This document shows positions 12,483-25,088 of a stretch of 64,000 nt of DNA, in pieces (within the stretch, counting starts at the first letter, position 1; each line of letters opens with the position of its first letter). The notes under the pieces are model-generated. The model saw only the letters and a program-made list of their open reading frames with translations, was not told the DNA's origin and ran no database searches. The DNA is from Tetradesmus obliquus (taxonomy: Eukaryota > Chlorophyta > Chlorophyceae > Sphaeropleales > Scenedesmaceae): positions 2,018,501 to 2,082,500 of the forward strand of contig CP126192.1 of assembly GCA_030272155.1 (NCBI GenBank), read 5' to 3'. A program made the translations under genes and the position numbers.

Positions 12483-15250
12483 CTGTTGGCGAATAACAAC
12501 CGCAGCTGACGTTATGGCACCAGATGCCTGACTTGCATTTGTATTGTTTGCCTGCTTAGCCTGCATGCACTTCACTCATGTGCAGATTCAGGTGTGCTGC
12601 GTGCCAAAAAACTGCATCAGGTAATTACATTTGGTTGCTATGGCGAGCCTGCTGCCAGAGATAGAGCCAGCAGCGTTGTATGTGCAAAGGGAGCGTGCGT
12701 GCAATGCCAGTGTTAGAGTGTTTGTTGGTGCTCTTGTTGCACGTGCCTAGTTGTACATTTGCAGGCATCATTATTATTGCAACGTTCATGGGATGGCAGC
12801 TCAGCTTTGCCACGTGGCATCAAGCTGCATACACTGATCGTGTGAAGCTGGATACGCCGAACTAGCATACATATTGGCAGCAGCTCCCCCCTGATCAGGG
12901 ACAGCAGTCACCGGTGTTCCCTGATATGCATCAGCCATGATGGCTCTGCCCGGGCTGTGCGACTATGGCAGTACTGGAGCTGCTGACACCTGGGGCACTT
13001 GGTAGCTTGCGGCCTTGTGCAGCGATGAGATTTGCAAAATTCAGCAGCATCATGGTGTTGTGAACACGGTTCCGTGAAGAACTCCGCCCTTTTTCAGATT
13101 GCAGATTGGCCATGGCTTCCAGTGTGTAACATTGATGGCTCCTGAAGTGGCCAACTCCAAGCGTTTTCAGAACTGATCAATCTGAGTTGGCTGTCCTTTG
13201 CTGGCTGTCTGCAAGCGCTTGCCAGCATCGCAATTACCCATGGCCAAAGCCAGGGTAGGATCGCACAGCCTGAGGTTTCGTGTCAGTAGTACAGTAACAA
13301 CGCCAATGCAGTGTCTTCAAGGGTCAAAGGATTGAGCAGTTTGAAATTTACCAGTGTCTACTTTCTGATAAACACGGCACTGCCACCCCTCTCAGAGTGA
13401 GAGACCCTGGACAGCATACACCATATGGTGTCATACGCACAAAGTAGTCAGCGGTCACACCACTTCCATCAAAGGTGCATCACAAATGCACCAATTCGAC
13501 AACGAAAGCTGGTCCCACACGGCACAGCATGTTAAAAACACACACAACACAATGGGCTTCCCACGAGCCAACTGCCAGCACGCTGTATCAGGCATGTCAT
13601 GCCTTATGCTGCTTGCATAATGGGCAGCTGAGGCTGCCGTGCCAACAATCCATGCATATCGCCTTGCACCAATGTCTTATGTTGCTGTGATACAGTCACA
13701 AAATGCCCGGGCCCTGTGTGCCACGATTCACCAGAGCGGAAGCAATGCTGCAGCCACAGCTGTGCGCACGTTCGGCAAGCCTGGCTGCCAAACACCATGA
13801 TGGCATGCACTGGTGATGAAGCTGCCATCAACTGGCAAGCCACCCGATAATGTACACAGCATATGTGCAATCGATCCATGTCAGAAGCAATGAGAAAGTG
13901 TCAGCCCCATGTAATACCTATACGTGAGTGGCACAACCCATGCTCTCCGTGTGTTTGCGACCTCCTTCACTGAGTACACTTCACTGAGTACACAACATGC
14001 AAACCACATCCTCAGCGAAAGAGCTACACAGCAGAACAACAGGGTGGGCCCACGGACACCAATGAACAGCCTGAGCGCATTGGTAAAACAACATCACCCG
14101 CTGCCCTGCAAGCCTATTCAAGTGGCCAGCCAGGGTGCACCTGCCTGTGGACAGGGTACACCTCTGAGCCTTTGTTACGAATCCTTTTGGGCTGAAATGC
14201 CCCCTCCTGTTTGTTTTGGCGTATGTACATGTAGCCAGCATCATCATGATCATTGTCGTCATCATCATCATCAGCATCATCCATCATATGATGTGGTGTG
14301 TGTAGTGGGGCGCTGCCACCTGCACCCCTGCCGCAGTGCTTGTTCAGCACGCGGGCTCAACATGCGAGTATCTCACCGCAACAAGCTCATGGCGCTTACA
14401 GATGGCCCAAGACCCAACAGGGCCTATTCAATGCCATGTCACCACCACCCAGTCCGATCAGCCACAAACAAGAGTCCAACGCAACTGCATCTGTCTCTCA
14501 TCCAGAAGTGACTGCCCACGCAGCATCGCAGCCAGCGTGCCCTGCTCTGCACAGCAGCTGCCACAGTACAAACTGCTCCGAACTGCATGTATGTACATTG
14601 CAGACGGCGTCTTTACAAGCGGACAAGCCCCAGCTGCGGTCAGCCGGCCGACCCAACCACCAACAGGCACCAAACACGCCACAAGCTCTCGTGCACGCCG
14701 GTGTATTGGCGTGCACCCAGAGCAACTCCTACCACGTGGACCCCTAGCTCAACATGGCGCAGCAGCGCCTGCCTGTGCACAAAGGAGCATGGTATGCCCC
14801 TGTGCGCAGCAGGCAGTAGCAGGGTGTGCTGTGCACAGCGCAACCACCCTGCTTTGTACAAACGCTGCAGCCCGCCAAAAGCAGGCACGGCCCAGTTTAT
14901 GAAGGTTCCAAGCACATGTTTACTACCGCTGCAGCAGCCTGCAGCAATACACCCGTGCAATGCAGTTCTGATGTATGCAAAAATAGGTGATCGCCGCTTC
15001 CCTGCTGCCACAATATAGGATCAGTGACAGCTTGCATTGTCCCACCATTGCAAGACCAAAGCCATGTATACCCCTTTGCTAAGCAGCTGCAGCACAACTG
15101 CAAACAGCAGCTTAACATGCATGCAAGCTATACCTAAGCAGCCAAGCCACCCGCATAATGTTACGGCTGAACCTGCCAGCAACAACAAACAACCTGCCGC
15201 GACCGCATCATATAATGCAAGACCGCCCTGCTGCAACAACACCCGATACT
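12483..15250. other. 2.8-kb convergent intergenic region, probably two long 3' UTRs
   Basis: No coding gene is supported. The plus strand is G/T-rich from 12483 to about 13350, then becomes C/A-rich up to the transporter stop at 15251, as expected if sense strands of both convergent 3' UTRs are T/G-rich. Candidate TGTAA signals: plus strand at about 13124; minus strand (ttaca) at about 14394. A CAT/ATC-rich microsatellite occupies about 14239-14283. Confidence 0.5.
14239..14283. repeat. Imperfect CAT microsatellite
   Basis: A run of CAT/ATC units with interruptions (catcatcatgatcattgtc and onward). It is non-coding and lies in the putative transporter 3' UTR. Confidence 0.85.
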
Positions 15251-17432
15251 TTATAGCTGCTTCTTGCTGCCGCCGCGGCGCGGCAGCTGCGGCAGCAGCG
15301 ACTGCAGCTTCTGCCGCACGCCTGCCAGCGCCGCCTTTGGCTGCGCCAGCACGCCACGCACGCGTGCCTCAAACGCAAACGGCGCATTCAGCTCCGGCAC
15401 ATCATAATCCTCCGGCGCGTTGCTGCCCAGCATTGTGTACACTGCTGCGCCGGTCAGCAGGAAGAACATGGTGGGGTAGAACAGCGCCACCGGCCAGGAG
15501 CCCGTTTGGTCGTACAGCAGGCCAGTGAAGGCCACCCCCAGGATGCCTGGGATAGCACCACTAGTGTTAGTGAGGCCCAGCATGGCGCTGCTGTACTTGG
15601 GGCTCAGGTCCTGGTGCGTGCAGTACAGCCCTGCAAGGCTGAAGCTGCTGATGCCCAGCGCTGCTGTGATGAGCGCCACGGTCCAGCTGCTGTCGTCCGT
15701 CGGCTGCGACGCTGCCAGCAGGCACGCTGTGGGCAGCAGGAATGCCGTGCACTGCGCGATCTTGCGCACGGTGGGCACTGGCACGCCTCGCGCAATCAGC
15801 GCGTCTGCTGTGGGGCCTGCAACTGCGCTGGCTGCAATGCCTGCCAGGGGCGGCAGCAGCGCTGTCTGTGCTGCATGCATGAGGTCCACGCTCATGGTGT
15901 CTGTGAAGTACGTTGGCAGCCACGCCAGCATGGTGTAGTGGAACCAGTTGTTGCAGAAATGGGTGTACATCAGCGCCTGCACGGCACGGCTGCGTAGGAA
16001 CGCACGCCACGGCACATCGCCGCTGACAGGGCCTGCTGCATGGCCGCCATGACTGCCACTGTGGCTGTCCGCTGCTGCTGCGTCTGCTGCTGCTGCAGCT
16101 GACATGCCCAGCCTGTCAGCTGTGAGCAGGGCTGCTGTCTCCGGGTCTGACGCCATGATGCCTGCCATCAGCTGCTCAAACCACAGCACCCAGGCCAGGC
16201 CAGCTGCACCAAACACCACAAACACCGTCTCCCAGCCGAAGTTGGTGATGAGGTAGGGTGCTGCCAGCAGGCCCAGGATGGAGCCCACATGCAGCCCTCC
16301 AAACACCATGCTGACAGCTGTGCTGCGCTCGCTTGCAGGCACCACGCGCGACACCATGTCGGTGGCTGCAGAGGGCGCCACAGCCTCGCCAAGGCCTACT
16401 GCTGCCCGCGACACGCACAGCCCTGGCACAGTGCCAGCCAGCAGCGGCACTGCAGCAGTGGCCAGGGACCACATGGTGACACCTGCTGGCATGACACGGC
16501 GGCCGCCATGCTTGCTGGTGAGGTATCCGCCTGGCAGCTGGCTCATGATGTAGCCCCAGAAGAAGGCTGATTGCACCAGGCCTGCCACGCTGGGAGACCA
16601 GCCAAAGTCCTGAGCCATGGGGATGATGGCCACGCTCATGTTGACCTTGTCCTGCAAGTGCACCAAAATGATGCAGTGGCAGCAACAGACAACATAAGCT
16701 TGTCAACATAGCTGTTGTTTGTGCGTCACAAACTGGTGCTGAGTACAAGTTTGCTGCCAAGAGCCTCTCTACCAGCTTTCTGGGCTTGTCACTGTGAGCA
16801 CCATGCAAGCTCCATGCACACCATAACCATGCAATCCATGCAAGCTGCCTGCAAGCTGCCTACCACATGGCTGCTACCTGAACATGCAAGTACTGCCGTG
16901 CTGGGCATGCACGGCATATACTCTTTGCCAGGCTGCATCAGAGCAGCAGAACACGTGCAACATGCAGAAATGGTGACAGCTAACAGTGTGCACAGTAACT
17001 CAAAAGGCCAACAGCAGTGCATGCAGTCCCAGAGTACTGTGGCCACTGTCAAGGCTGACTCACCATGTTGCAGATGACAAAGGACAGGTTGCCGGCGAGG
17101 ATAATCTTGTAGCGCGATGGAATGGAGTCCCACCACTCCATATATTTGCTGAGAGGCCCTGCTGGTGCTGCTGCTGCTTGCTGAGGCATACTACTGCTGG
17201 GAGCTGGCAACTGGTAGCTGCTGCTGCTGCCAGTCCTGCTCGGAGCCCGCAACGGTAGCGTACTATCGCTCCTAAACTCGCGCACTGGGCCGTCCGGGCG
17301 AGCCACAGCCAATGGACGAAACACTAGCCTGCTCTTGCCCGACACTCCCGCCTTGCGCTGGCCAGCATGGCAGCGCCTCTGTTGCTGGCAGCGTGGCTGC
17401 TGCCGCGCCAGCGTTTGGCTGCTGCTCTGCAT
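15251..17432 (-). CDS. Plastid-type anion/phosphate transporter (MFS, SLC17/ANTR-like)
   Basis: Major facilitator transporter resembling plant ANTR/PHT4 carriers, which move phosphate and other organic anions, probably across a plastid membrane. Two exons, 17064-17432 and 15251-16651, join at phase 0 to give 589 residues. About the first 90 residues are Arg/Ser/Gln-rich, as in a transit peptide. The exon joint creates the family motif NLSFVICNM followed by DKVNMSVAIIPMAQDFGW. Further landmarks are SAFFWGYIMSQLPGGYLTSK (loop after helix 2), RAAVGLGEAVAPSA (helix 4), GWETVFVVFGAAGL, THFCNNWFHYTMLAWLPTYF and GILGVAFTGLLYDQTGSW. Around 11-12 hydrophobic segments are visible. The large second exon is unusual for this window, where exons are mostly under 300 bases. 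Substrate and plastid location are inferred from the family. The nearest minus-strand poly(A)-like ttaca is at about 14394. Confidence 0.9.
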
Positions 17433-19310
17433 GCTGGCCAGGTCTATGCTATTGCCGGAGCTGCTCTGTCTATTGCCACGTCTCGACGCTGCTGTTGCGG
17501 ATGACGTGCTCTGCTACACGAGCCGCTATGCAAGGACTTGAGAACAAATAGTACAGCAAGAAAGAGTAGAAGAGAGCTTGAGGAGCTGGACACCTACACA
17601 CAGAGTGCACACGCAACCGAGCAGCTCCTCTGGTGTATTCAAATGTCCTTCGTCGTGTTTGGCGAGAAAGCCTGAAGATGCACATGTATCGACTGCATAC
17701 GCTGGCCTGCCTTTGGTCTGTAGGACGGGGCAGCTGCCTGTATGTCGGACAGACACACTTGTCACAAAATGGGCACTGAAGGTCCCGCCCGCCATGCCGC
17801 GCCAACAAGCCCCTGCATGAGGTGTACTACGTAAATCTCCTCTTCCACTTCGATTATTTTTTTGTTGCAAAGAAGCATGCGGCGCTCCCCAGGTGTGACC
17901 TTCCTTCCAAGTGCAGCAGTGTAGTGTGTCCGTTGTGTGTGGGTCCTTCGCCAATGAACAGCTGTGATTGTTCCGATAACCGTGGCAAACTCTATAATTG
18001 CCTCTGGATTGGGCGTACTTGCTTGGCCTGTCGGGCAGGTGTTTCGTTGGTGTTTCGTACATTTCGCAGCGCTGACAGCTGCATGTTCATGCATTGGCTC
18101 AAGTACAGCCGAATATGACTAATTACATACAGGTAACTGCAGCAGGTCAGCACCTTTGACTCAGTGACGTTGGCAACTGCAGTCTCGCCCACCATGGGCC
18201 AGCCCCAGCCCCAACCGGAGTCACTCCGGCACGGTGCCAGCAACCATCCTGCAAGCAGCGCTCAGTGTTGCAGACATATAAGGAAAGTTGCCGAATTGCA
18301 TTCATTACAAGCATCAGCATCATGCAACATAATGCGCACTCACATGGCAAGAAGTGGTCCCCCGAAAGGCCACCGTGGCTGCTGAACCTCAGATTAGCAT
18401 GTGCAGCTCCTGCTTCTGCTGTAAACAAGCAAGTGGTTGTCAGCGACCCAGGCAGCGGTACGTAAGGAGCCTTAGACGAACGTGAAGTCCTTAACAAGGA
18501 TGACCGTGGCTGCTGAACCTCAGATTAGCATGTGCAGACATAAGGGCAGTTATGAACCAAGAACATGCGCTTCAATTCGACTACTAATAACAAGCTACAG
18601 AAGCATGCTGTTGCTGTTTTGATGCCCCCGTGACGCGACGGTTGGGCACACCACCCCCTGCATGCCAGTGGTGCCCATGCCATCAAAGGCATGATGCAAC
18701 ATCATCCCCTGGCCCCTCTGTGTGGGGTCCCCATACAGCACACTGTGACAGGCACGAGCCAACATTATCTGAAAATTACATAAGCAACCTCGCCCAACAG
18801 GTGTGGGCAAACAATGACATTCAATGACACTGCCAGAGCAACGTGCTTGAAGCTCCTGGCCTTGTGTTCCTGCCTGATGTCCCCATTGAACAGCCCAGCC
18901 GGCTGCAAGTATCACGACACAAACTTTGACGGTAGCATGACACAACGCTGAGTTGCTGGACTGCCTTGCGCTGCAAACAGAAGGCTGACCAATTCGGATG
19001 CCGTGGTATATGCAAGGCTTGCAGCTTCTCTATGCATGTGGGGCAGTGGCCGCACCACCGCTGCATGCATCTGCCCCAAAACAGCAGCATCAACTGCTGC
19101 AATAAACCAACTCTGAATGTACCAAAGAGCACAGCAAACTCCTGCAGCACCTGCATCGAATATAACTCTGTCTTGAACCTGCTATTTGGTTTGCTACCAG
19201 CCCAGGTCGTCCGCACGAAACAGGATGGGCCTCAGCAAGACGCGCTGTGCGTCTTCACCAAGCAATGCAACCAGCCACGCCGTCTCCTGCATGCTCACAG
19301 GGTGCTCGCT
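17433..19310. other. Intergenic region between transporter start and PPOX stop
   Basis: 1.9 kb without a supported gene. It should contain the transporter promoter and 5' UTR at the left and the PPOX 3' UTR at the right; the latter is C/A-rich on the plus strand, with a minus-strand TGTAA near 18776-18780. A 35-base direct repeat lies at 18372 and 18503. Several open frames on both strands have no family signature. Confidence 0.45.
18372..18537. repeat. 35-bp direct repeat
   Basis: Bases 18372-18406 recur exactly at 18503-18537 (both begin accgtggctgctgaacctca), offset 131. Both copies are non-coding. Confidence 0.95.
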
Positions 19311-22300
19311 TCATGCAGCCACCTTCTGCTTGGCGGGCGCTGCTGCATCCACGTACTTGCTGACCTGCTCCGCAAACTCAAAGCCGTACTCCACGCACTT
19401 GCCCAGGGCCACGCCAGCCACGTAGTTGCCGCCCAGCAGCACGCCATCCAGCCCAGCTGCCTTCAGGCCCTGCAGATGCACCCGTGCAGCAGCAGCAGGG
19501 TGCAAACAAGATGAGCAGCGCCACAATACAGAACAGCGTGCTCTAAACAACGAGATGCTCCCGCAATGCACAGCTCGAGTCAGCAATGCAGTGTGCCCGC
19601 CCTCAACACCCTCAAAGCAGCAGCGCTGCAGCGGCGCACCTGCTTGGCCTCGTCCAGGGTGTCCAGGTGGCCCACGTTGAACTGCGGGATGGCGCGGGGC
19701 CACACGCGCACACCCACTACGCGCGGCTGCGGCGCGTCCGGCTTGAGCAGCATGGTGCGCAGGTCCTTGTCGACCTGGGCAACCAGCTCTTCCTGGCTGG
19801 CCTGCAAGGGGAGGAGAAGGACAGTGTGACATGAGGCGGCGTGGTGGGTGCCTGATAGGTTTGTTGCAATGTGCAGGGGCAGGAAAGTCCTGGTGGTTGG
19901 GAGGAAGCACGACAGTTGCAAGGTTTGTGGGCGCTCATGGCTGCCGACCCTGCCACACAGCCTGATTGCCAGAGAGTGCCAAAGGTCGCAGCACTGCAAT
20001 GCATGCACGCAACAGCATGCCATGGACAGTGTCCACAAGCCCCCTCCACCCAGCATCACCGCCACTCACATCCTTCACTGAGCGGTTGGTGGCTCCTCCA
20101 ATGTAGTTGAGCAGCAGCATCTCGCCGTTGGGGCAGCGGCCTGGGAACAGGCTGCTGCTGTAGATTGTGCCCAGCGTGGTCACGCCCTGCGCATGGTTGC
20201 AAGCAGTGCAGCGAATGGTGTTAGCAATGCGGCACATGCAACTGGTTGTACTTCAAAGACGCGCATGCGCCGACAACAGACAGCCAAGAATGCAAATGCA
20301 ATGCTGCACACCCTGCAGCTGAGGCAGAAGATCGGCCTCTGGCATGCACCCGCCCTCAAACACAACAGCCCATGCAAAAACAGCAGTGCTATTGCATTCA
20401 GCTTCTGCAGACGCCGGCGATGTGCCAGCTCAGCCACCCAGTCCTCGTCACCCCCTCGCACCTGAGAGCGCGGGTGCAGCTGCCCAAAGCCTGGCACGCT
20501 GCCATCTGCTGCCTTGCGGTCCTCCCTCACAGCAGATGTGGGGTACGCCAGCGTCACTGCGCCCACTGGCGGGTAGTCAAAGCTGGCCAACGCCTGTGAT
20601 GCTGCTGGCGCCTTCTCCTTAAGCAGATCAGCCAGGGCCCATGCGGGGATGGTCATGGCCACGCTGCGTGCTGTGAGGGTGGCTGCACCCTCTGGCGTGT
20701 CATAGGTGAGCTTGTAAAGGCCCTCGGGGGTGCCGCTGATGGAGGTGAGCTTCCAGTTCACGCGGATCTTGTCTGTTGCGTGTGTATGGGTGGGGCAGTG
20801 AGAAGGGAAATGGCGGAAAAAGGGTGATCATGGAGTTTGTAATGTGCTAGCACAGCAGTACACAACCTCATGCCATCGCAGAAGAGGAAGCTGGAGCGCT
20901 GAGGTTGTGCAGTTGCTGAATGCAGCAAGCAGCCAGGCCGTGTGGCTTACACCTTACTGCTCAAAGTTTCAAGGGGACGGCTCAGGCAGCTGCTGAGCAG
21001 ATCGCTGAGCAGGCATCTGCTGCTGCCGCTCACCCTGCAGCTTGGCCCCGATGGCGTCTGTCAGCACGCGCAGGCCCTTGTTGAAGCTGCCCACAGTCTG
21101 ACCCTTGGGCTTGGGCGGCAGCCGCGGGTCACGAGGTGCAGGCGGGTTGTTCTTGCGGTCCTGGAACAGCTTGATGGCGCCGCCCACAAGGCTGCCGCCG
21201 TTCTTCTCCAGGATCCAGATCTGCGCAGCGCACCAAGACGATGCAAAGCAAGGAGTTGTGGCAATTGCTTGTAAACAGGGCAGACACAGCTGAGTGTTCT
21301 AGCCATACACTGAAGGACATCAGCTGGTGGCGGTACAACACGGTGATGTTGCAGTTGCATCTTGCGCTACAATGCACCCGTACAGCTTGACATTGATGCG
21401 CTGCTACAGCAGCAACGACACCCCAAGAACACCTGCCCTACCGTCTGCTCGTTTGTGCTGCCTGCCTAGCTCGCTACTGCTGGCACCAGCATGTTTACGC
21501 TGTCCACATCAGCGCCTCACCCTCTGGAAGGCCGCCTTCATGCTGAGCTTGGATGGGTTGCCTGCGTACACGCCTGAGCAGAACGGCTCGATGAGGCGCT
21601 CAAACACCTCGTCACCAAGGTTGCGGCGGATGAACTGCTCCACGCTCTCCTCATACTCTGCAGGCACAGGCATGGTCGTTTGTGCACCACGTTAGAAAGT
21701 GTAATCACTCTGTCACGACATGTTGTGCGTGCAGCAACAGTGCAGACGCAGCAGCACTGTATGGAGGGTTGGCCATGCACTGAGTGCCACCAGGGCGCAG
21801 CCAAGGATGGTTCACACCATAGCTTGCGAAGACTGAACACTTTCGTGCTGGACGCCTGCGCAGACATAACCCAGAACCTAGCGTGGCTCACAACAAGCTT
21901 GAATGCGCTGCCGCCTACTGACAGTGACACTGCTCAACCCAGTGTCTAGCTGCAAGCGACAGCTGCCTCCTCATGCTGCACTTGCAAGGCAGCCCAAGCT
22001 TTATCTCCTGCGAAACTACGCAGCCGCTTGCCCTTGCTGGCTCAGCCTGCCGAAGCTGCTGCTGCTGCTGCTGCCGGCCGCACCTGGCATGGGCCCTCCC
22101 TTCACGATGCCCACTGCGCCCAGCCCTGCGCGGATCTTGCCCCAGATGCTCAGCAGGTCAAAGGTGAGCGCATCAGGCCCTGAGGGCGTGGCGCGCAGCT
22201 TCTTCTCCCAGAACACAAAGCGGGGCGCTGTGGGGTCGCCAAACACGAGGTCCTTGTCCACGCCCGCGTCCACCTGCATGACAGATGTCGGACCGATTGA

Positions 22301-23122
22301 GGTTTGTTGCATTTAGCAGTAAGGCTTTGAAGATTGATATCAGCAGTGTCAACAGGAGCGTATATACAAAGGCAAGTGCATTGACATGCGCTAGCAGGCT
22401 GTTGCGGGATGCTGGTGTCCGCCCAGAAGCGTCTGGCGATGCATGGCTGCAGTTGAACCAGATTCCCCCAGAAGCGCAGGCTAACCAGAACATGGTGCAG
22501 GGAACAATTCAGATGCGCTGCTGCTCCTCTGATGCAGTTCTTGCTCTGCGCGTGTGTCGCTACTGCATACGCAGGCATGTGGTGTCAGGCTGCAACAAGA
22601 AGAGAAGGGTGCATGGTGCACAGGAGCGCATGGCTGCTGCTGTTCCTGCAAATCCTGCAGCAGCAGGACCCTGCAACTCACTGCTGCCTGCAGCATGGCG
22701 TCATTTGGCTGGAAGCTGTTGGGCCCCTCCTCCCAGATGTAACCATCACCCTGCAGCGAGGTGATGTTACCTCCCACGCGCTCGCGGCCCTCAGTGACCA
22801 GGAACGACTGCACCTTGTCGCCGTGCTTGGTCTGCAGCGCCTGCGCAGTCACCAGGCCAGAGATGCCTGCACCCACCACCACTGTGTCCAGCACCTCTGA
22901 CGGCACATTGCCAGCAGCTGCTGCTACTGAACGCCTCATGCGCTGAGAGAAGCGGGTGGGAGCCTGGCTGCAGCATGGCTTCGGTGCAAGTGCCTGCTGC
23001 TGCATGGCTGGAGACCTGTGTGCTGCTGCCAGGGCCACAGGGCGTGGTGCTGCCGGGTGTGCTGCTGCATGGACCCTTCGATCCTGTGCAATTGCACGTG
23101 TGCTGTGTGCTGATAGCTGCAT
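19311..23122 (-). CDS. PPOX: Protoporphyrinogen IX oxidase, plastid
   Basis: Flavoenzyme that oxidises protoporphyrinogen IX to protoporphyrin IX, the last shared step of haem and chlorophyll synthesis; the target of diphenyl-ether herbicides. Exons 22682-23122, 22084-22273, 21521-21657, 21034-21220, 20462-20772, 20070-20186, 19640-19801 and 19311-19469 give 567 residues in frame. The N terminus is an Ala/Arg/Gln-rich transit peptide of about 70 residues. The FAD dinucleotide-binding motif VVVGAGISGL is at 81-90, followed by ERVGGNITSLQGDGYIWEEG. Later come APRFVFWEKKLRATPSGPDA, RNLGDEVFERLIEPFCSGVY, PRDPRLPPKPKGQTVGSF, GFGQLHPRSQ, GTIYSSSLFPGRCP, LLLNYIGGATN and GGNYVAGVALGKCVE. Length and motifs match plant and algal plastid PPOX. 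It shares a 429-base divergent promoter with the SKA2-like gene. Confidence 0.97.
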
Positions 23123-23551
23123 GATTTTGGCGTGGTAGCAGCTGGCAACTCCTGAGTTCGTGAGAGGGTCTCGTCGACTTGTAGTGTTCGATCCTGTTTG
23201 GCGGTACCAACAAAGTCGATTCCTCTACAATTATCCACTGACGAGAGGATCTGCTATCGATCGCAGTTAGCAGCACAGTGACAAAGTGTGAGTGGCACGT
23301 CACACACTTTGAACAACGGCAGCGACATGGGCGCCCACCGGACAAGCTCAGCTGCTGTCGACTTGCTGCGTTGTCAATATCTTCAACTCTGGGTGTCCGT
23401 TCAAGCCCAAGCAGTGAACTGGCGTCAAGTATATTTGCCATGCTGCTGTTGTGAATCATAGAGGTCCCAACAGGTTCTGAAGACACTGAGACTGTTCACT
23501 TGGCATATTGTTAAACAAACAGCTGTTGTCACAATCAAAGTGCGCGGCGCC
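23123..23551. promoter_or_regulatory. Divergent promoter region, PPOX / SKA2-like
   Basis: The 429 bases between the two start codons must serve both directions. The region contains a hairpin-like inverted repeat (23282-23311) around an ACGT core. Confidence 0.55.
23282..23311. promoter_or_regulatory. Inverted repeat with central CACGTCA
   Basis: Perfect 9-base arms, caaagtgtg and cacactttg, flank a 12-base loop containing cacgtca. ACGT cores are recognised by bZIP factors in plants and algae; a role here is inference from position between two divergent genes. Confidence 0.5.
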
Positions 23552-25088
23552 ATGCAGCAAGACCTCCTGGGCACTAGCAGGGACCTGCTAACATCCCTAG
23601 ACCGCTCAGCTGCTACCTTGAACATGGTGGCACATACTCTGGAGAACGAGTTTGCAGAGCGCTTTGGGCATACAGGAGTGAGTTTCATGCTCAAGCACGC
23701 ACCTACGATCAGCACAACAGACAGCCCCAATCTTGGGGCATGCATGTTGCAGCAGCAGCAGTGCTGTGTGCAAGCATGCAGCTGCATGAGTGCAGTAGTG
23801 CTTACATGAGAAGCAGCAGGTGGAAAGCATGATATCTGAGGTGATGTGGAGTGGTGCTGCTTTTTCCAAGCGTGCTCGCAACCTCCACTGCACTTGTTTC
23901 CTCAGGCAAACCCGCAAGAGATTGCCAAACGCCTCAGAAAGCTGCAACGGTGAGCAAATCAGAGCATGCGCTGGCTTTGCTGCGTTGGCGGCTTGCTGAT
24001 TCTGCATGGAGGCGAACAGCACGGACGCACATACCGTACTGTCGAGTCAGCAGTACAGTGCAACAAGAGGAGAGTCAAACTGCTGTTGTCCAGAACAGCA
24101 CAACACATTGTGCAGATTTGTTTTGGTGCTCTGCACAGCTGCTGTTTCGTACGGCAGAAAGCCGAGAGTGCCTTTGCATCGTTCACGATTGTCTTCTCTG
24201 CTGCAGGGAGCTGCCAGGCCTCAAGCAGGAGTGCCAAGCGCTGCTGTCCTGCAAGCAGGTGGGCACAGGTCATCACTTGTTGCCAGCGTTGTTCCCAACA
24301 ATTGTCCTGTTGGCTTGGAGTTCCTGACCTGCTAAACAATGCCCAGAGTCCGAGTCATGGTTGGTATGTCCAGCTGATGCGCGTCATTGCGTGCGCACAA
24401 CGCTGCTTTACAAGCATGGAAAGCATTTCACAGCTGCGTATGCATGCTGCTGCTGCCACCATCACTGCTGCTGCTCTGCACTTTTGCAGGAGCTCATAGA
24501 CAGTGCTCGCAGGTTGCTGGATGCCAACAACAGCCAGCTGCAGCACCTATGCAGCAGAGCAGGCTTCACGCCACCAGATGATCAGGGGGTGCATGACGCC
24601 TACAGCAGGGCTGTGCGGGAGTGGGAGGGCCAGGTGCTGGCAAAGCGTGCGGGTGAGTGACAGTAGTGCGCGGTTAGTTCGAGAGCTGCACTGAATGGGG
24701 TCAGAACCCCAACCTGGTTGTATAGTGAGCCAGCCCAGCAATGGCATCAGCAAGCCCTGTGGGTAATATGTGCAGACACCGAGGACTGTTTCAGAATGAC
24801 AGCTGGAAAGCCTGCAGAAGCATGTGGTGCATTGTAAGCAGGCCACTGTGAACAAAGTCTTGCCACCACCTGCAGCACTGCTGGCATGCGGTGCTGCCAG
24901 CAACATGTGGTCAAATTCAGACATGTAGCCAAGCTATGAATCTGTAACTTGCATGCATGCGTCTGCTGCCTGGTGCACCGCATAACTTATGTTGTATCTG
25001 CTTTCCTGCAGGCGTGATGGAGGATGCACGAGTGCAGTACTCAGTGCAGAAGCTGAACATGGCGCTGGCGCGTGCACGGCTGGAATAG
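23552..25088 (+). CDS. SKA2: SKA2-like spindle and kinetochore-associated protein
   Basis: Small coiled-coil subunit that, in the SKA complex, helps kinetochores hold microtubules in mitosis. Exons 23552-23677, 23906-23949, 24207-24258, 24490-24652 and 25012-25088 join in phase to give 153 residues. The N-terminal half is helical, with TLNMVAHTLENEFAERFGHT, then ANPQEIAKRLRKLQRELPGL, KQECQALLSCKQELIDSARR, and a C-terminal part with VREWEGQVLAK. The order (helix, short NP-containing turn, helix, KQ-DLIDKAR-like segment) matches plant SKA2/FAM33A as I remember it; no catalytic residue exists to confirm it. The in-frame GTG upstream at 23540 is unlikely to be used. A TGTAA signal lies 270 bases past the stop. 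A general coiled-coil protein is the alternative. Confidence 0.75.

Noticed and set aside
13924..14511. 195-codon plus-strand open frame with His-rich stretch
   Set aside because: The His run comes from a CAT microsatellite; no domain, no splice partners and C/A skew typical of antisense 3' UTR here.
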